Below are positions 27,675 to 36,124 of a stretch of 64,000 nucleotides of DNA, piece by piece. Origin of the DNA: Prosthecomicrobium sp. N25 (GTDB lineage: Bacteria > Pseudomonadota > Alphaproteobacteria > Rhizobiales > Ancalomicrobiaceae); contig NZ_JBBCAT010000001.1 of assembly GCF_037203705.1 (NCBI RefSeq), positions 1,089,418 to 1,153,417 of the forward strand, read 5' to 3'. The notes under the pieces were generated by a model. That model searched no databases, was not told where the DNA came from, and saw only the letters and a list, made by a program, of their open reading frames with translations. The position numbers and the translations under genes were made by a program. Each line of letters opens with the position of its first letter. Position 1 is the first letter of the stretch.

Positions 27675-28546
27675 GGCGTTTCTCCTTGGAAGGCAGGGTC
27701 TTGTGTGGGGGCGCCGCCGACGCGCAGGCGCCGGGCGGTGGGATTTCCGTCCCGCGCGGCGGCGAGCCGGCCCGCGTCGACGTCGAGGAGGACGAGCGGC
27801 TCGCCGGGCGGCGCCGCGGCCAGGACCACGTGCCCGTCCGGCCGGACCGCGACCGTCTCGCCGTCATGCGCGACGGGCCGGCCCGTCACGGTCTCGGTGC
27901 CGAAGCGCGCCGCCGCGATCGCGTAGACGGCGTTCGAGCGGGCATGGGTGGCGAGTTCGCCGCGGAAGAAGCCGGGCGGGTCGCCGGGCGCCGGACCCGC
28001 GACCAGGACCGCCACCACGTCCGCGCCGGCGGCCGCGGCCGCGCCCCAGCATTCGGGGAAGCGCCGGTCGTAGCAGACGAGCGGCGCGACCCTGACGGGG
28101 CCGAACGTGAAGGCGGTGACGCGCGGCGGACCTGCCGAGAAGTGGTCCGCCTCGCCGTACAGGTCTTCCCGCGACGCGGGCGGCAGGTGGATCTTGGCCG
28201 CGACCGTCTCGACCCGCCCGTCCGGCCGGGCGAGGCGGGCGGCGTTCACCGGCAGCCCGCCGGTCCGCTCGATGGCGGCGCCCCACAGGATGCCGACCTC
28301 GTGCTGGATCGCCAGTCGGGCCGCCCAGCGGCTGGTCGGGCCGTCGCCCGGCTCAGCCACCGGCCACGCCGCCGGATCCTCCGCCGCCGCATAGGGCCAG
28401 GCGAAAAGCTCCGGCAGGACGACGAGGCGCGCGCCGGCCCCGGCCGCACGGCGGATGCCGGCTTCCGCCTCGGCGCGCAGGGGCGCGGGGTCTCGTCCGG
28501 CGGGGCCGATGGCGACCGCGCCGATCCGGAAGGGTTCGCTCGTCAT
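27662..28546 (-). CDS. carbon-nitrogen hydrolase (nitrilase superfamily)
   Basis: A 294-residue amidase of the nitrilase superfamily with its catalytic triad in place: LPELF (Glu46), KIHLP (Lys118) and PLVCYDRRFPE (Cys158). Such enzymes hydrolyse linear amides or N-carbamoyl compounds, often after ring opening by an amidohydrolase. It overlaps the downstream amidohydrolase gene and follows the ABC ATPase by 16 bp, consistent with a short catabolic pathway. Omega-amidase or carbamoylase activity are both possible. Confidence 0.82.
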   Translation of the reverse strand: MTSEPFRIGAVAIGPAGRDPAPLRAEAEAGIRRAAGAGARLVVLPELFAWPYAAAEDPAAWPVAEPGDGPTSRWAARLAIQHEVGILWGAAIERTGGLPVNAARLARPDGRVETVAAKIHLPPASREDLYGEADHFSAGPPRVTAFTFGPVRVAPLVCYDRRFPECWGAAAAAGADVVAVLVAGPAPGDPPGFFRGELATHARSNAVYAIAAARFGTETVTGRPVAHDGETVAVRPDGHVVLAAAPPGEPLVLLDVDAGRLAAARDGNPTARRLRVGGAPTQDPAFQGETPWQN

Positions 28547-28562
28547 GGCCTCGAGGGTCGCG

Positions 28563-29366
28563 TCAGGCGGCTTCCTGCTCGGCGAAGGCGCGGTCCACCT
28601 CGGCCGCCAGCAGCTCGGTGAAGAGGTCGCGGTATTCGTGGTAGCGCGGGTCGCGGCTTGGCCGCGGCCTCGGCAGGTCGATCGGCACGATGGTCTTCAC
28701 CCGCCCGGGCCGGGCCGTGAACACCACCACCCGGTCGGCGAGCGAGATCGCCTCGTCGATCGAGTGGGTGACGAGCAGGATCGAGGCGCCGCTGTCGCGC
28801 CAGATCTGCAGCAGGAAGTCCTGCATGCGCGAGCGAGTCTGCACGTCGAGCGCCGCGAAGGGCTCGTCCATCATCAGCACCTTGGGCTTCATCGCCAGGG
28901 CGCGCGCGCAGGCCGCCCGCTGCCGCATGCCGCCCGAGAGCTCGTCGGGCTTCTTGTCGAGCATGTCGCCGAGCCCCACGCGCTTCAGCATCTCCACGGC
29001 GATCTCGCGTCGGCGCGCCACCTGGATGCCCTGGATGGAAAGCCCGAAGGCCACGTTGTCGGCGATGGTCAGCCACGGGAACAGCGAGGCCTCCTGGAAG
29101 ATCAGCCCCCGCTCCGCGGAGGGTTCCGTGACCGGCAGCCCGTCGCACACGATCGTGCCGGCGCTGACCGGCTCGAGCCCGGCGATCATGTAGAGGAGCG
29201 TGGACTTGCCGCAGCCCGAGGGTCCGAGCAGCACCACGAACTCGCCGGGCGCGACCTCGAAGTCGAGGCCGCGGATGGCCTCCACGGGGGAGCGCCCCTC
29301 CGGGGTCCAGATCTTGTCGACGTTCCGGACGGCGACCGCGGGGCGGGACGTGCGGGGCTGGTTCAT
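28563..29366 (-). CDS. NitT/TauT-type ABC transporter ATPase
   Basis: A 267-residue ATPase of the nitrate/sulfonate/taurine importer group. Motifs are intact: GPSGCGKST, FQEASLFPW (Q-loop with the LFPW signature of this group), LSGGMRQRAACARAL and VLMMDEPFAALD. The ATG overlaps the permease stop by 4 bp. The frame continues upstream but that part is a shadow of the permease gene. It energises the importer whose permease and binding protein are the two genes upstream. Confidence 0.88.
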   Translation of the reverse strand: MNQPRTSRPAVAVRNVDKIWTPEGRSPVEAIRGLDFEVAPGEFVVLLGPSGCGKSTLLYMIAGLEPVSAGTIVCDGLPVTEPSAERGLIFQEASLFPWLTIADNVAFGLSIQGIQVARRREIAVEMLKRVGLGDMLDKKPDELSGGMRQRAACARALAMKPKVLMMDEPFAALDVQTRSRMQDFLLQIWRDSGASILLVTHSIDEAISLADRVVVFTARPGRVKTIVPIDLPRPRPSRDPRYHEYRDLFTELLAAEVDRAFAEQEAA

Positions 29367-30283
29367 CGGGAGGCTCCCTCGCCGGGGGCGACCCACCAGA
29401 GCGTCTTGTGCTGGAATTCGCGCAGGGCCCAGTCCGAAAGGAAACCGAGCGCTCCGATGACCGCCATGTTGAAGAACACGAGTTTGGCGTTGAAGGTGGC
29501 GCGCGCCATGTTGGTGATCTGCCCGAGCCCGGTGCCGACGCCCACGGTCTCGGCCACGAGCACCACCATCCAGGCGCCGAGCAGGTTGAGCCGGACGGTG
29601 AGGAACAGGCTCGGCAGGATGGCGGGCAGGATCACGCGCCAGAAGGTCTGCCGTTCGGTCGCGCCCATGATGCGCGCCACGTGCAGGTAGTTCTTCGGCA
29701 CGCTGGCGATCTGCGCGCCGGTCGACAGCACGATCGCGAAGAACACCGTGATGAACACCAGGAAGATGGCCGGCACGTCTCCGATGCCGAACACGAAGAT
29801 GGCGACCGGCAGCCACGCCACCGGCGAGATCGGCGCGAGCAGCAGCACCGTGCCGAGGAGCAGGTTGCGCGCCGCCTTGACGTAGTGGATGAGCGCCCCG
29901 ACCGCCGTCCCGATCACGAGGCCGAGCATCAGCCCGGTGAACACCCGGAAGACCGTCCAGGCGGCCGTGATGGCGAGCGCGTCGATGCCACCGCCGGTCC
30001 CCACGTGCCCGACCTTGTTGGACCGGTCGAAGAACTTCAGCGTCCCCGGAATGTCCTGGAGGAAGAGATGTGGCGGCGGCAGCAGGAGCGGGTTGGCGAG
30101 TTCCACGTACCAGAGCAGCTCCCAGATCGCGCCGAACAGCCCGACCGAGACGAGGCCCCAGACGAGCGCCGAGATCCTGCGCTTCGCCGCCGGGGACAGG
30201 AAGCCGGTCGGTCCCGGCGGGGCCTTGGCGGGGGAAGGCCCTCCGGCCGCGCCGGCGCGCCCCAGCTCTGCACTCATGGTCAT
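29363..30283 (-). CDS. NitT/TauT-type ABC transporter permease
   Basis: A 306-residue inner-membrane permease with a proline-rich N-terminal tail of about 30 residues and six membrane spans. The EAA loop is ARIMGATERQTFWRVILPA, typical of SsuC/TauC relatives. I begin at the first of two ATGs (MTMSAEL), with GAGGA just upstream; the second, two codons on, is possible. It lies 89 bp behind the binding-protein gene. Confidence 0.85.
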   Translation of the reverse strand: MTMSAELGRAGAAGGPSPAKAPPGPTGFLSPAAKRRISALVWGLVSVGLFGAIWELLWYVELANPLLLPPPHLFLQDIPGTLKFFDRSNKVGHVGTGGGIDALAITAAWTVFRVFTGLMLGLVIGTAVGALIHYVKAARNLLLGTVLLLAPISPVAWLPVAIFVFGIGDVPAIFLVFITVFFAIVLSTGAQIASVPKNYLHVARIMGATERQTFWRVILPAILPSLFLTVRLNLLGAWMVVLVAETVGVGTGLGQITNMARATFNAKLVFFNMAVIGALGFLSDWALREFQHKTLWWVAPGEGASR

Positions 30284-30372
30284 GGCGTCCTCGTCCTCGT
30301 CGCCGTTCCCGATGGGGGCCGGGCGGCCGGGGCGGATCGCCGCCCGGTCGCCCGGTCGTAGCCCTTGGCCGG

Positions 30373-31425
30373 TCAGGCCGACTTCAGCTTCAGCCCGTCG
30401 TAGAGCGCCTTGTTGTCGGCGATCACGGACTCCAGCAGGGACCAGTCGAAGGCGCCCTTGTCGGGCAGCTTCTTGACGTAGCCGAGCTCCTGCATGGAGA
30501 CGCCGCGGTCGATGATGAACTGCGTCTGGTTGCGCTGGTCGACCACGATCGGCTGCTTGGTCGAGGCGTCGATCGCCGCGTCCATGGAGGTCTTGTAGTA
30601 CTTGCCGACCGTGTCCTTCAGCGCCGCGGCCTTGTCCGCCTCGGCCTGGCTCTGCGCCACCATGAGCGCCTTGATGACGGCCTTCACGGCGGCCGGGTTC
30701 TTCTCGATGAGCGGTGTGCGGGCGGCGAGCACGCAGTCCGAATAGCCCTTGCCGTAGAGGTCGGTGCCGTCGGAGAGCACGGTCGCGCCCTTGCGGCCGA
30801 GGACGCACTGGGTGGCGTAGGGCTCGATGTGGCAGATGGCGTCCACGGCCCCGGCGATGAAGGCCTGCGCCAGCTCCGGCGAGGTGTCGAGATACTTGAT
30901 CTGGACGTCCTTGAAGGTCAGGCCGGCCTTCTTCAGGTAGTCGTAGGGAAGCACCTCCAGCGTGTCGGCCTGGAACGTGCCGAAGGTCTTGCCCTTCAGG
31001 TCCGCGGCCGACTTGATGCCCTCCTTGGCGACGATGATGCAGCCCTGCACGCCGCCGCCGGCGACGATCTTCACCGGCGCGCCGGCATCGTAGAGCGTCA
31101 TGAAGTTGGAGTAGGGGATCATCGAGATGTCGACGAGGCCGGCGCCGAACATCGTGGTGATCTCGGTGTTGGACGGCGTCACCACGAACTCGAGGTCGAC
31201 CCCGTCCGCCTTGGTCAGCCCGCGCTCCTTGGCGAGGAAGATGCCCATGTTGCAGAAGCCGGAGCCGTGCGTCGCCTTGACGGTCGTGGCCGCGAAGGCC
31301 GGTTCGGGCATCAGCAGGCCGGCGAGCGAGGGCGGCAGGGCCAGTGTGGCGGCCGCAGTCGCGGACGACTTCAGGAAGTTGCGGCGGGAGAAATTGCGGT
31401 AGAAAGTCCCATCACGATCGCACAT
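30373..31425 (-). CDS. NitT/TauT-type substrate-binding protein (NMT1/SsuA-like), Tat-exported
   Basis: A 350-residue periplasmic binding protein. SRRNFLKSSATAAATLALPP near the N-terminus is a clear twin-arginine signal, pointing to folded export. The mature domain follows the NMT1/SsuA pattern, e.g. ADLKGKTFGTF around residue 140 and the PELAQAFIAGAVDA segment. It is the first gene of the operon binding protein-permease-ATPase-nitrilase-amidohydrolase. The ligand is probably the substrate of those two hydrolases. Confidence 0.85.
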   Translation of the reverse strand: MCDRDGTFYRNFSRRNFLKSSATAAATLALPPSLAGLLMPEPAFAATTVKATHGSGFCNMGIFLAKERGLTKADGVDLEFVVTPSNTEITTMFGAGLVDISMIPYSNFMTLYDAGAPVKIVAGGGVQGCIIVAKEGIKSAADLKGKTFGTFQADTLEVLPYDYLKKAGLTFKDVQIKYLDTSPELAQAFIAGAVDAICHIEPYATQCVLGRKGATVLSDGTDLYGKGYSDCVLAARTPLIEKNPAAVKAVIKALMVAQSQAEADKAAALKDTVGKYYKTSMDAAIDASTKQPIVVDQRNQTQFIIDRGVSMQELGYVKKLPDKGAFDWSLLESVIADNKALYDGLKLKSA

Positions 31426-31894
31426 GGTCCCCTCCGGTCCTCATACTGGAACCGAACGGACCCCGTCCTGGCTCTAACCACCGTTGAGCCGGCGAGCCGA
31501 CCGGACATGGGCGCACGCCCACGACCGGAAGCCCCTACGGGATCCCGACGATGGGCACGCCAACCCGAAAGAGCCTGACGCTCTGCGCTGGAATACATTC
31601 AGCAAACCCCGTGCCATGCAGGGCCTGCCGCCGGGACCCGCGCAATTCTGCCGAAGTGCCGGCGAGCATGGCGCAGTGCCCGTCGATCCGTTCCGGCGAA
31701 TGCCTAGCGAACAGTCACCGCGCCTGCCGTAGCTGCCTGCAAGTTGGGCTTCTCGCTGACCAAGAGGCGTGCAAACCATAGGTCACGTCACCCGCCGCGG
31801 CCCGCCCGGCCGCCGATCTTCCGCCGCGCCCCCACCAGCGCCTTCGGCATCGACAGGGACGACGCCCCCCGCCTTTCCGAAGGAGCGCCCGCGC
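31426..31894. other. divergent intergenic region between the importer operon and the second amidohydrolase
   Basis: A 469-bp gap with somewhat lower GC than the flanking genes. It must contain promoters in both directions. A near-perfect hairpin TGGGCGCACGCCCA lies near 31507. No open frame here looks like a gene, and I could not identify a regulator site with confidence. Confidence 0.4.
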
Positions 31895-33403
31895 ATGCCC
31901 GCGCCGAGACCCATCCTCATCCGTGGTGCGACCGTGCTCGCCGATACGCCGGACGGCCGCCGGCCGGTCCCCGCCGACCTCCTGGTCGAGAACGGCCTCG
32001 TCGCCGCGATCGGGCCCGGGCTCCGGGCCGGCCCCGAAGCCGAGGTCGTCGAGGCGGGCGGCCACCTGGTCGCTCCGGGCCTGATCAACGCCCACTTCCA
32101 CTCGCCGGGCAACTTCATGAAGGGAATGCTCGACGGCCTGCCGCTCGAACTCTTCATGCTCTACGAGGTGCCGCCCCTCGCCGAAGGGGCGGCCTCCGGC
32201 CGGCTCGCCTACGTGCGCACCATGCTGGGCGCGCTGGAGATGCTGAAGCTCGGCGTCACCAGCGTGATGGACGACGCCTTCCACGTGCCGGTCGCCACGC
32301 CGGAGAGCGTCGACGGCATCATGGAGGCCTACCGCGACGCCGGCATCCGCGCCCGCGTGGCGATCGACCAGCCGAACGTCGTCGAATACGAGAAATTCCC
32401 CTTCCTGGCCGACCTGCTCCCCGCCTCTTTCCGGCGCGAGATGGACGCCGCCCCCCGCCAGTCCGCCGGGGAATTGCTCGACCTCTACGACCACCTGATC
32501 GGCCGCTGGCACGGCGCGGAGGACGGGCGTCTCGCGGCCGCCCTGTCCTGCTCGGCGCCCCAGCGCGTGACGGTCCCCTACCTCCATGCCCTCGCGCGCC
32601 TCTCGCGCGAACGCCACCTGCCCTTCAACGTCCATATCCTGGAGACCAAGGTCCAGCGCGTGCTCGGCGACGAGAAGTACGGCCGGTCCCTGGTGCGCTA
32701 CGCCCGCGACGAGGGCGCGCTCTCGCCCGACACCGTCGTCATCCACGCCATCTGGGTCGACGACGCCGACATGGCGATCCTGGCGGACACCGGCGTCACC
32801 GTCGCCCACAACCCGGTCTGCAACCTGCGCCTGGGCAGCGGCATCGCGCCCTTCCGGGCCTGGCGGCGCGCCGGCATTCACGTGTGCCTCGGCACGGACG
32901 AGCTCATCGCCGACGACGGCGCCAACCTCTGGGCCGCCGCCAAGACCGCCGGCCTCGTCCATACCCTCGCCGATCCGGACCCCGCCACCTGGCCGACCGC
33001 CGGCGAGGTCCTCGACACGCTCTGGGACGGCGGCGCCCGTGCGCTCGGCCTTCAGGGCCGCATCGGCCGCCTCGCGCCCGGGGCCCTGGCGGACCTGATG
33101 CTGATCGACCTCGACACGCTCGCCTTCACCCCGCTGAACGACCTGGAGCGCCAGCTCGTCTATTGCGAGACGGGCTCCTCGGTGCGCCACGTCATGGTCG
33201 GCGGACGCTGGGTCGTCCGCGACGGCCGGGTCCTGACGGTCGACGAGGCCGCGCTTCGGCGGGAGGCGCGCGAGATCATGCGCATCGCCGAACCCGACAT
33301 GGCCGCCGCGCGGGCCGCCGCCAGGCGCCTCGAGCCCTACTATGCCGAGATGGTCCGCCGCGCCCACGCCCGCGACGTGGGCCTGCGCCGCCGGCTCGAC
33401 TGA
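31895..33403 (+). CDS. second metal-dependent amidohydrolase (deaminase-like)
   Basis: A 502-residue amidohydrolase-superfamily enzyme, only distantly similar to the one at the end of the divergent operon. Metal-site residues are visible in NAHFHS (His67/69), NVHILE, VIHAIWV and CLGTDEL (Asp). AAGGAG precedes the ATG; an open frame upstream is not family-like. Members act on 8-oxoguanine, cytosine, guanine or related heterocycles. Its placement opposite the NitT-type operon suggests it acts in the same pathway. Confidence 0.82.
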   Translation: MPAPRPILIRGATVLADTPDGRRPVPADLLVENGLVAAIGPGLRAGPEAEVVEAGGHLVAPGLINAHFHSPGNFMKGMLDGLPLELFMLYEVPPLAEGAASGRLAYVRTMLGALEMLKLGVTSVMDDAFHVPVATPESVDGIMEAYRDAGIRARVAIDQPNVVEYEKFPFLADLLPASFRREMDAAPRQSAGELLDLYDHLIGRWHGAEDGRLAAALSCSAPQRVTVPYLHALARLSRERHLPFNVHILETKVQRVLGDEKYGRSLVRYARDEGALSPDTVVIHAIWVDDADMAILADTGVTVAHNPVCNLRLGSGIAPFRAWRRAGIHVCLGTDELIADDGANLWAAAKTAGLVHTLADPDPATWPTAGEVLDTLWDGGARALGLQGRIGRLAPGALADLMLIDLDTLAFTPLNDLERQLVYCETGSSVRHVMVGGRWVVRDGRVLTVDEAALRREAREIMRIAEPDMAAARAAARRLEPYYAEMVRRAHARDVGLRRRLD

Positions 33404-33467
33404 GGCCGCCACGGACCGTTCGTCCGGGGAGCATCGTCCGGAGCCGGACCGGTGCCCGGCGTCCGGT

Positions 33468-33485
33468 CTTTGTCCGCCCGCAAAG
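33468..33485 (+). promoter_or_regulatory. Crp/Fnr-type box upstream of the DUF1858 gene
   Basis: CTTTGTCCGCCCGCAAAG is a TTG-N8-CAA site with a perfect 5-bp dyad (CTTTG/CAAAG). Its centre is about 64 bp before the GTG of the DUF1858 gene, similar to the nir boxes further on. Functional assignment to the nearby Crp/Fnr regulator is inference. Confidence 0.5.
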
Positions 33486-33540
33486 ACGCGCGCCACCGGG
33501 GCGCTAGGGTCTCCATGGGACAGCCCCGGGGAGAACGATC

Positions 33541-33765
33541 GTGACGATCGAAGCCACCACCCTCGTCGACACCGTCATGCGGTCGGCCCCGGAGACGATC
33601 CGCGTCTTCCTGGACCACCGGTTCCACTGCGTCGGTTGTCCGATCGCCTGCTTCCACACGGTCGAGGACGCGTGCCGGGAGCACCGCGCCGACCTCGCCC
33701 CGTTCCTGTCGGCGCTCCGGTCCGCCTCGGCCGAGCCGCGCCCCGCGCCTGCCGACCCCTGGTGA
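33541..33765 (+). CDS. DUF1858 domain protein (redox-disulfide type)
   Basis: A 74-residue protein with a GTG start. It matches the DUF1858 family of small redox-disulfide proteins, with HCVGCPIACFHT carrying Cys30, Cys33 and Cys37. Such proteins often appear next to denitrification and Crp/Fnr genes, where they may sense or transfer electrons. It precedes a convergent Crp/Fnr gene, and an Fnr-type box lies upstream. The exact role is unknown in the family. Confidence 0.75.
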   Translation: MTIEATTLVDTVMRSAPETIRVFLDHRFHCVGCPIACFHTVEDACREHRADLAPFLSALRSASAEPRPAPADPW

Positions 33766-33868
33766 GCCGAGGCAAGATCCCCCGACCTCGAGGCACCCCC
33801 TCTCCCCCGCATCCCCGGCCGGAGCGAAGCGGAGGGCAGGGGCCCGCCACCCCATCGGCGCGCCGCGG

Positions 33869-34573
33869 TCAGTCTCCGTCCGCCTCGCCCTCCGCCAGCA
33901 GCATGAGGCGGTGCGGGTCGCGGAGCGTGATCCGCTGCCGGCCGCCCTCGACCAGCCCCTTCTCCTCCCAGGCGCTCAGGATGCGGCTGACCGTGTGGAG
34001 CGTGGTGCCGGTCATCTCCGCCACGTCCTGCCGGCTGATCGGGAAGTCGATGCGCACGCCGGCCTCCACCTTGCGCCCGGCCTGGCCGGCGAGCCGCAGG
34101 AGCGCGTGCGCCACCCGCCGTTCGACCTGTTCGGTCGACATCTCCACCACCCGCGTGTTCGCCTCCTGCAGACGCGACCCGACGGTCTGGAGCGTGTTGG
34201 CGGCAAGCGCGGGATGCCTGGACACGAGCCTCGGCCACGCCGCGGACGGCCAGGCCAGCGCGATGCTGTCGACCACCGCGTTGGCGGTCGCCGGATAGGT
34301 GGTCCGGCCGATCGCCATGGCGACCCCGAAGACCTCGCCCTGCGAGACGTAGCGGACCACGACCTGCTGCCCGTCGGGGGTCAGGCGGTAGACCCGCAGA
34401 TGTCCGTGGAGGAGGACGAAGAAGGAATGGGCCGCCTCGTCTTGCTGGAAGACGTTCGCCCCCTTCGGATAGCGCAGCACCTGCGCCTCCCGCAGCACCT
34501 CGTCGATCTGCTCCGCCGACAGTCCCGCGAAGGAGGGCAATCCCGCTACCAACGATCGATCTATGTTCGCCAT
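33869..34573 (-). CDS. Crp/Fnr-family regulator, NnrR/DNR-like
   Basis: A 234-residue regulator: cyclic-nucleotide-type sensory domain (about 15-125), dimer helix and a winged helix-turn-helix (ISRQDVAEMTGTTLHTVSRI). It contains no cysteine, so it cannot bind an Fe-S cluster like Fnr; with its position beside the nir cluster this suggests an NO-responsive NnrR/DNR-type activator. The Glu that Fnr uses in ETxSR to read TTGAT is His here (HTVSR), fitting the TTGAC and TTGCG half-sites seen nearby. It starts at the ATG of MANIDRS. Confidence 0.8.
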   Translation of the reverse strand: MANIDRSLVAGLPSFAGLSAEQIDEVLREAQVLRYPKGANVFQQDEAAHSFFVLLHGHLRVYRLTPDGQQVVVRYVSQGEVFGVAMAIGRTTYPATANAVVDSIALAWPSAAWPRLVSRHPALAANTLQTVGSRLQEANTRVVEMSTEQVERRVAHALLRLAGQAGRKVEAGVRIDFPISRQDVAEMTGTTLHTVSRILSAWEEKGLVEGGRQRITLRDPHRLMLLAEGEADGD

Positions 34574-34676
34574 GCGCCCGGTCCTGTGCAACCCCGCACG
34601 CATAGCGCAGCGGGCCGGCATCGGCCAGTGTCCGCCGCGAGACCGCGCGCCCCGGCGATGTCCGGTCGCCCGATCC

Positions 34677-34690
34677 TTGCGCCGGCGCAA
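34677..34690. promoter_or_regulatory. palindromic Crp/Fnr-type box between the regulator and the DUF2249 gene
   Basis: TTGCGCCGGCGCAA is a perfect 14-bp palindrome of the TTG-N8-CAA class. It lies 110 bp from the Crp/Fnr gene start and 80 bp from the DUF2249 gene start, so it could serve either, including autoregulation. The GC-rich background makes chance palindromes more likely than usual. Confidence 0.4.
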
Positions 34691-34763
34691 CGAGCCGGCC
34701 GGGCCCCCCGGGTAGGGATGGTCCGGCGGCGAACCGGCCGCCCACGAACCCGGAACGGCACCC

Positions 34764-35078
34764 ATGAGCGACACCTGCGACGACTGCGTCATCGACGTCC
34801 GTACCCTGCCGCGGCCCCAGCGCCACGTCCTCGTCTTCCGCCGCTTCGAGGCGCTCGCGCCCGGCGAGGCCATCGAGATCGTCAACGACCACGACCCGGT
34901 CGGTCTCCTCTACGGCTTCGGGGAGGTCTATCCCGGCGCCTTCCGCTGGGAGTATCTGAAGCGCGGTCCCGCGGACTGGCACGTGCGCATCGGCCGCGAG
35001 GCGGCGCCTGTCGACGAGGCCGCCGCGACGCACGTGCACGGCTGCGCCTGCGGGTCCCGCACGGGAAGCTGCGGCTGA
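34764..35078 (+). CDS. DUF2249 domain protein with cysteine/histidine-rich tail
   Basis: A 104-residue protein. Residues 10-78 match DUF2249 (LPRPQRHVLVFRRFEALAPG, then NDHDPVGLLYGF), a domain often found near NO-related and hemerythrin-like genes. The C-terminus adds HVHGCACGSRTGSCG, a compact His/Cys-rich metal-binding-like tail; the N-terminus also has a CDDC pair. It is 30 bp upstream of the mogA-like gene and probably cotranscribed with it. Function unknown. Confidence 0.72.
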   Translation: MSDTCDDCVIDVRTLPRPQRHVLVFRRFEALAPGEAIEIVNDHDPVGLLYGFGEVYPGAFRWEYLKRGPADWHVRIGREAAPVDEAAATHVHGCACGSRTGSCG

Positions 35079-35108
35079 CCGGCGGGCCGCCGGAACGTGG
35101 AGGAACCC

Positions 35109-35636
35109 ATGGACGCACCGGTCCGCATCGGAATCCTGGTCAGCTCCGACCGCGCCGCGGCCGGCCTCTACGAAGATCGGGGCGGCCCCGCCGTCGAGGC
35201 CTATCTGGGGCGGGTGCTGGTCACCCCCTGGACGGCGGAACTGCGCGTTATCCCCGACGACCGGGCGCTCCTCGCCGCCACCCTGGTCGAGCTGGCGGCC
35301 CTCTGCCCGCTCGTGCTGACCACCGGCGGCACCGGGCCGGCGCCCCGGGATGTCACCCCGGAGGCGACCGCGGACGTCTGCCAGCGGATCCTGCCGGGCT
35401 TCGGCGAGGCCATGCGCCTCGCCAGCCTGCGCGAGGTGCCGACCGCCATCCTGTCGCGCCAGGTCGCCGGCACGCGCGGATCCACGCTCATCGTGAACCT
35501 GCCCGGCAAGCCGACCTCCATCGCCACCTGCCTCGACGCCGTCTTTCCCGCGATCCCCTACTGCATCGATCTCATCGGCGGTCCGCGCCTGGAGACCGAC
35601 CCCGCCGTCTGCCGGGCTTTCCGGCCCCCCGGCTGA
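35109..35636 (+). CDS. mogA: molybdopterin adenylyltransferase (MogA/MoaB-like)
   Basis: A 175-residue protein of the MogA/MoaB family, which adenylates molybdopterin during molybdenum-cofactor synthesis in the cytoplasm. The segment LTTGGTGPAPRDVTPEAT (about residues 70-87) and the NLPGKP loop near 136 are the substrate-binding hallmarks. I start at the ATG after GGAGG; a GTG four codons earlier lacks a ribosome site. A molybdenum cofactor is needed by nitrate reductases, so its place in the denitrification block makes sense, though no nitrate reductase is in the window. Confidence 0.85.
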   Translation: MDAPVRIGILVSSDRAAAGLYEDRGGPAVEAYLGRVLVTPWTAELRVIPDDRALLAATLVELAALCPLVLTTGGTGPAPRDVTPEATADVCQRILPGFGEAMRLASLREVPTAILSRQVAGTRGSTLIVNLPGKPTSIATCLDAVFPAIPYCIDLIGGPRLETDPAVCRAFRPPG

Positions 35637-35654
35637 GGCGCCCCTCGAGAACCT

Positions 35655-36059
35655 CTAGAGGGCGGCGCCGGCGCGGACCCGCCTGCCCAGATAGGCGGCG
35701 ACGAACAGCCAGAAGCCGGACCGCAGCGCCATGGCGCCCACGGTCCGCATCTCGTAGGCGCCGCCCTGGAGCACGTGGAGGCCGAAGAGCGCGAAGACGA
35801 GGATCGTCGCGCCCGCGATCGCGACCGCGGCCTTCAGGCTCCACGGCCGCCCCGCGACGATGCCGGCGCCGGTCGCCACATACGCGAAGCCGGCCAGGAA
35901 GTTGAACCACAGCACGAACGGTACCGCGTTGCCCACCGCCGCCCGGCTCTCGGCCGAGCCGAACAGGGCCATGCCGCCCGACGCGATGGTCAGGAGCCCG
36001 AACAGCACCGCGATCGCCCCGACCCCGGTCCGGGCGGGATGGCTCGTAAGGGCGGTCAT
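35655..36059 (-). CDS. small four-span membrane protein
   Basis: A 134-residue protein made mostly of four hydrophobic segments (about 12-32, 45-68, 75-97, 105-125) with short loops and no recognised catalytic motif. It follows nirN by 65 bp on the same strand, so it may be the last gene of the nirJ-nirN unit. I know no function for it. Confidence 0.6.
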   Translation of the reverse strand: MTALTSHPARTGVGAIAVLFGLLTIASGGMALFGSAESRAAVGNAVPFVLWFNFLAGFAYVATGAGIVAGRPWSLKAAVAIAGATILVFALFGLHVLQGGAYEMRTVGAMALRSGFWLFVAAYLGRRVRAGAAL

Positions 36060-36124
36060 GGGCTCCTCCTGTGTGCTTCGGCCCTGTCGGGGCCCTGCCG
36101 GCCTCCATCGACCGCGAACCGGCC

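Noticed and set aside
31715-33496. Large minus-strand open frame (about 593 codons) opposite the second amidohydrolase
   Set aside because: The plus frame carries the metal-binding motifs; the opposite frame is typical antisense openness in GC-rich DNA.
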